In this document: one piece after another, positions 61,272 through 64,000 of the stretch | Layout of the letters: each line of letters begins with the position of its first letter | How positions within the stretch are numbered: the stretch's first letter is position 1 | Source of the DNA: Thermoplasmatota archaeon | GTDB taxonomy: Archaea; Thermoplasmatota; Penumbrarchaeia; JASLWR01 | Direction: 5' to 3' | NCBI GenBank assembly: GCA_030740765.1 | Contig: JASLWR010000008.1 | Coordinates: forward strand, 19,591-83,590 | DNA length: 64,000 nucleotides | Program-made: the position numbers and the translations under genes | The notes under the pieces: model-generated | The model's input: only the letters and a program-made list of their open reading frames with translations | Told to the model about the DNA's origin: nothing | The model's database searches: none

Positions 61272-64000
61272 CTAATCCTCATCGATACCCAGGATATCCA
61301 TTATGTCATCAAGAGCACTGGAATCTTCATCGGCCGGAGAATTTCTCTTTTCTTTCTTTTCCACAGACTCCGGGGCTGCTTCTTCGTTTACGGACACTGG
61401 AGGCATGGGGGTTTTCACATCATCGGATGGGGCGGCGATATCAAGTTCAACAGGTGGAGCTTCGGGAGATTCAGCCAACTCTTCCGGTTCCGAATCATCG
61501 TCACCACCTGCGGCTTGTTCTGGCTCGACACCTTCCGATACTTCTTCATGTGGTTCTGCATCATCTTCGACATCTGTAGTTGGGACCTCGTCCTCATCAT
61601 CTTTGATATCTGTAGTTGGGACCTCGTCCTCATCATCTTCAATATCTGTAGTTGGGACCTCGTCCTCATCATCTTCGACGTCTGCAGTTGATACGTCTTC
61701 AGTATCTTCCGCAAATTCTTCAGGCAGCTCCGCGTCCCCTTCAGCATCCCCAAACGGGATTGACACGACCTCCGCTTCTGATTCGTCTACTACATCCGAA
61801 GTCTCTTCCGGTTCAGGGAGATCAGCGGGGATCTCCTCTGCATCAACGATGACGTCAGTGACATTCAGAGGTCCCTTTCCTGCCCCCTCGGGTGGGATAT
61901 ATTCCATTTCGGGAGCCGGAGGCAGTTCCGATCCAGGTACATCATCTCCCGGTGGGAGGAATTCCACACGCTCCCCGGGAGGCGGAGGCATTATTTTCAT
62001 TTCATCCGGCGTCAATTCGCCGGGGGCCGGGGGCGGTAGTGCCGGGGTCTTTTTCCCCCCCTTGCCGTCGGGCAACGCCTTGCCCCTATGTCCCTTTACC
62101 CTGGGTTTTGTTCTTATACCATGAGCCTTGAACATGGCAACTAGTGTCTGGTCCAGTGCTTCGAAAGTTCGGCGTTCGCTTAAGCGCTGGGTGGAATAGA
62201 TACTTGTGGGAATGAGATCGTCGATCACAACCGCTTCGGATCTTTTTCGTACGTCAATAACTTCGAATCGCTCACGCTTCCCGCGCTTTGCACGTTTAAT
62301 TATCAATATCAGAAGAATGAATAATGCCAGCAGCAGGACTATGATACCAAGAATAAGGTTAAAGTTCATACCCAGTGCATCGCTCCATGTTTCCTCCACG
62401 ACATCTTCCCTTTTAAATCCAAGCAGCTCGGATCGGGCACTGGCGCCATCAGCGGAGGTGGCGATAAGAACGATAGTGGAGTCCCTGTTCACATTGGCTG
62501 AATCGGGTATGTCTACAGTTAGCAGAACGCTCACCATCTCCCCACTTTTGATATGAAGCGCTCCTGCCGGGGTCTTTACGTATTTCGAAAAAGCACCTCC
62601 AACTCCCAGTTCCACGGTAACGTCATCCCGGCCGGTGTTCTTGATGAAAGCACGGATGGTTTGGTTGGTCCCGTCTGTTATCATATACAGATAATTCGTT
62701 TCATTGAACCCTACGGTGAGCTGAAATTCGCTGATACGCAGGGTGAAAAAAGAAATTTCGGAATACTGGTGTCCATCGAATGCCTTGATCTCCACGTAAA
62801 TGATCTCGCCGCGCATTAAGGGAGCCTCCACCTGATAACTCGTCGCATTCGAAACAAGGCTCCATCCGAGTATATCACCCAAGAGTGGCTCGCTCCCAAG
62901 GCGGATATAATAGGAAAAAATTTCATCACCACCGGGACTGTCCTTATAATGGGCCCCGCTCCAGTTTAAGAGAGGGGTTGGATCTGTGGAACTATGCAGA
63001 GCGATCTCAGATGGTCCGGCGATTTCTCTAGCGCCTTTCACGTGGACAACACCCTCGAATATTCCCGAGAATGCGTTCCCGTCATAACATTTCACCTGAA
63101 CGTAATAATATCCCGGCGACAGCGAGTCCTCGATCTGGTAAAAATTGTCATCCCCCGTGCTCCTCCAGGGAATGAGGTCTCCCTGATCGGGACCGCTGCC
63201 CATACGGAACCAGAATAGAATGGAATCACCGTTCAGGTCTACAGCGCCCTCCCACCGGATCAGGGGGGATGGGTTCCGGGTCTCCCTCGGGGTGAGTGAA
63301 CTGGGTGGGAATGGAGCAATGTTATCCGACGGATCGAAAATGATCATACGCAGTTCCCTTACTGGAGAGAACTCGTAGCCGTCGGTGGCGACCACTTGGA
63401 CGTAATAGGTGCCGTAAGGTAGCATGAACGGTAGCTGGTACATGGTGTTGACGCTGGTGGGTGTGCTCTTGATGATGTCGGTTCCGTGCCAATCCGTCCC
63501 GATGGTTATGAAGTACTCTATGAGATCGTTTACATCCTTGTCGGTACTGGCACCCCAGGTAATGGTGGGGTCCCGGCGAACCGTATAAAGCGGACTGATG
63601 GTTCCCGGCACCCCGGGAGGGTGATTGCCGTATAAGCTTATGGTCATGACGGAGCTGGAGATCTCCGAATAAAATTCACCATCAAAGCTCTTTACCTGGA
63701 TATGGTAAAAACCGACCCCCAGTTCTTCCTGTATTTGGTACGAGGTTGAATGACCTACATTGTGCCAGGGAAGAACGTTATCGTCAACTCCGGTGGTTCC
63801 GATCTGAATCGAATATTCCAATTCTTCGTAGGGCGTTTCCTGGTCCAAGGCCCCCCACCAGCTTATCAGCGGCAGCCTATCGCTGGTGCTGTTGGGCCAA
63901 ATCTTTGAAGGAGGCGATGGTATGTAATTGTAGAATAAAGTAAGGTTCAGGTCCTTGTCACCGTACATGAGATAATCCGTGCCACCCCAATGATCCCGGA
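61272..64000 (-). CDS. Giant surface protein, paralogue 2 (5' end outside window)
   Basis: The frame stays open to the window edge, so about 908 C-terminal residues are visible and the start lies beyond. The ATG at 63968 is internal, since the residues before it (DHWGGTDYL) align with the paralogue. The outer part has the same FnIII-like modules (IRWEGAVDLNGDSILFWFRMG, YYVQVKCYDGNAFSG), with near-identical DNA stretches. A membrane helix (LILGIIVLLLALFILLILII) with KRAKRGKRE precedes a tail of about 310 residues. The tail has Pro-rich motifs (PPPGERVE, PALPPPAPGE) and 12-residue TTDIEDDEDEVP repeats, and ends in SALDDIMDILGIDED. Confidence 0.88.
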   Translation of the reverse strand, partial: RDHWGGTDYLMYGDKDLNLTLFYNYIPSPPSKIWPNSTSDRLPLISWWGALDQETPYEELEYSIQIGTTGVDDNVLPWHNVGHSTSYQIQEELGVGFYHIQVKSFDGEFYSEISSSVMTISLYGNHPPGVPGTISPLYTVRRDPTITWGASTDKDVNDLIEYFITIGTDWHGTDIIKSTPTSVNTMYQLPFMLPYGTYYVQVVATDGYEFSPVRELRMIIFDPSDNIAPFPPSSLTPRETRNPSPLIRWEGAVDLNGDSILFWFRMGSGPDQGDLIPWRSTGDDNFYQIEDSLSPGYYYVQVKCYDGNAFSGIFEGVVHVKGAREIAGPSEIALHSSTDPTPLLNWSGAHYKDSPGGDEIFSYYIRLGSEPLLGDILGWSLVSNATSYQVEAPLMRGEIIYVEIKAFDGHQYSEISFFTLRISEFQLTVGFNETNYLYMITDGTNQTIRAFIKNTGRDDVTVELGVGGAFSKYVKTPAGALHIKSGEMVSVLLTVDIPDSANVNRDSTIVLIATSADGASARSELLGFKREDVVEETWSDALGMNFNLILGIIVLLLALFILLILIIKRAKRGKRERFEVIDVRKRSEAVVIDDLIPTSIYSTQRLSERRTFEALDQTLVAMFKAHGIRTKPRVKGHRGKALPDGKGGKKTPALPPPAPGELTPDEMKIMPPPPGERVEFLPPGDDVPGSELPPAPEMEYIPPEGAGKGPLNVTDVIVDAEEIPADLPEPEETSDVVDESEAEVVSIPFGDAEGDAELPEEFAEDTEDVSTADVEDDEDEVPTTDIEDDEDEVPTTDIKDDEDEVPTTDVEDDAEPHEEVSEGVEPEQAAGGDDDSEPEELAESPEAPPVELDIAAPSDDVKTPMPPVSVNEEAAPESVEKKEKRNSPADEDSSALDDIMDILGIDED
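61572..61690 (-). repeat. 36-bp tandem coding repeat in the tail of paralogue 2
   Basis: Units start at 61572, 61608, 61644 and 61680 (plus-strand TCTGTAGTTGGGACC, last one diverged), a period of 36 bases. The encoded unit is DIEDDEDEVPTT. The frame is preserved, so this is an acidic coding repeat rather than a CRISPR array. Confidence 0.85.

Noticed and set aside
61572..61690. CRISPR-like 36-base repeat
   Set aside because: Units abut without spacers and are in-frame coding repeats of the surface protein tail.
61303..62124. 273-residue Ser-rich plus-strand reading frame
   Set aside because: The Ser/Gly bias is the antisense image of the Asp/Glu/Pro-rich tail; no start signal or fold is apparent.

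Overview
The window is archaeal. It carries an MCM replicative helicase, an archaeal initiation factor 2 beta subunit, a membrane-anchored archaeal Lon protease, the tRNA methyltransferase TrmY, DUF424 and a DRG-type GTPase. It also has a tRNA gene with an intron after position 37, TATA-box promoters and GGAGG-type ribosome binding sites. The many secreted repeat proteins anchored by one C-terminal membrane helix, with cytosolic zinc-ribbon or acidic tails, and the aIF2beta-TRAM fusion suggest a euryarchaeal lineage, probably Thermoplasmatota. That placement is inference, since no rRNA is present.

Layout. 1-4.4 kb: 3' end of an SPFH/zinc-ribbon protein, converging on mcm-DUF424, then a membrane fatty-acid-hydroxylase-like protein. 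4.4-7.0 kb: an AT-rich patch of orphan and membrane proteins. 7.0-13.5 kb: a glycosyltransferase next to a ModE-like HTH/Nudix fusion, aIF2beta-TRAM, a large GT-C membrane glycosyltransferase and a TPR/zinc-ribbon protein. 13.6-14.1 kb: intron-containing tRNA-Gly(UCC), a repeat-rich spacer and a tiny J-domain protein. 14.3-25 kb: surface proteins (beta-helix, CARDB-like, PKD-like). 25.1-27.0 kb: a tight operon of five small genes (PRC-barrel, a possible double-psi barrel, three related coiled-coil proteins). 27-33 kb: polysaccharide flippase, DRG GTPase, phosphoribosyltransferase, phosphoesterase, another surface protein, then a hairpin-rich spacer. 33.5-43 kb: a MoxR/DUF58/DUF4350/DUF4129-type cluster. 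43.4-52 kb: TrmY, a radical SAM protein, a 1555-residue propeller/PKD surface protein and LonB. 52.3-55.6 kb: acyl-CoA dehydrogenase and an MscS-type channel. 55.7-64 kb: a RING-like protein and two tandem paralogous giant surface proteins, the second cut by the window edge.

Together most of the non-housekeeping genes point to an elaborate cell surface: glycan synthesis and flipping, large secreted repeat proteins, and a MoxR-class chaperone cluster probably acting on membrane or secreted clients. The most unusual items are the five-gene PRC-barrel operon, a short LDDI-type motif shared by cytosolic tails of three surface proteins, a RING-like protein overlapping one of those genes, a ModE-HTH/Nudix fusion, and a family of hairpin-rich intergenic elements with matching sequence blocks near 13.8 and 33.2 kb, plus a nested inverted repeat shared by 33.06 and 52.1 kb.
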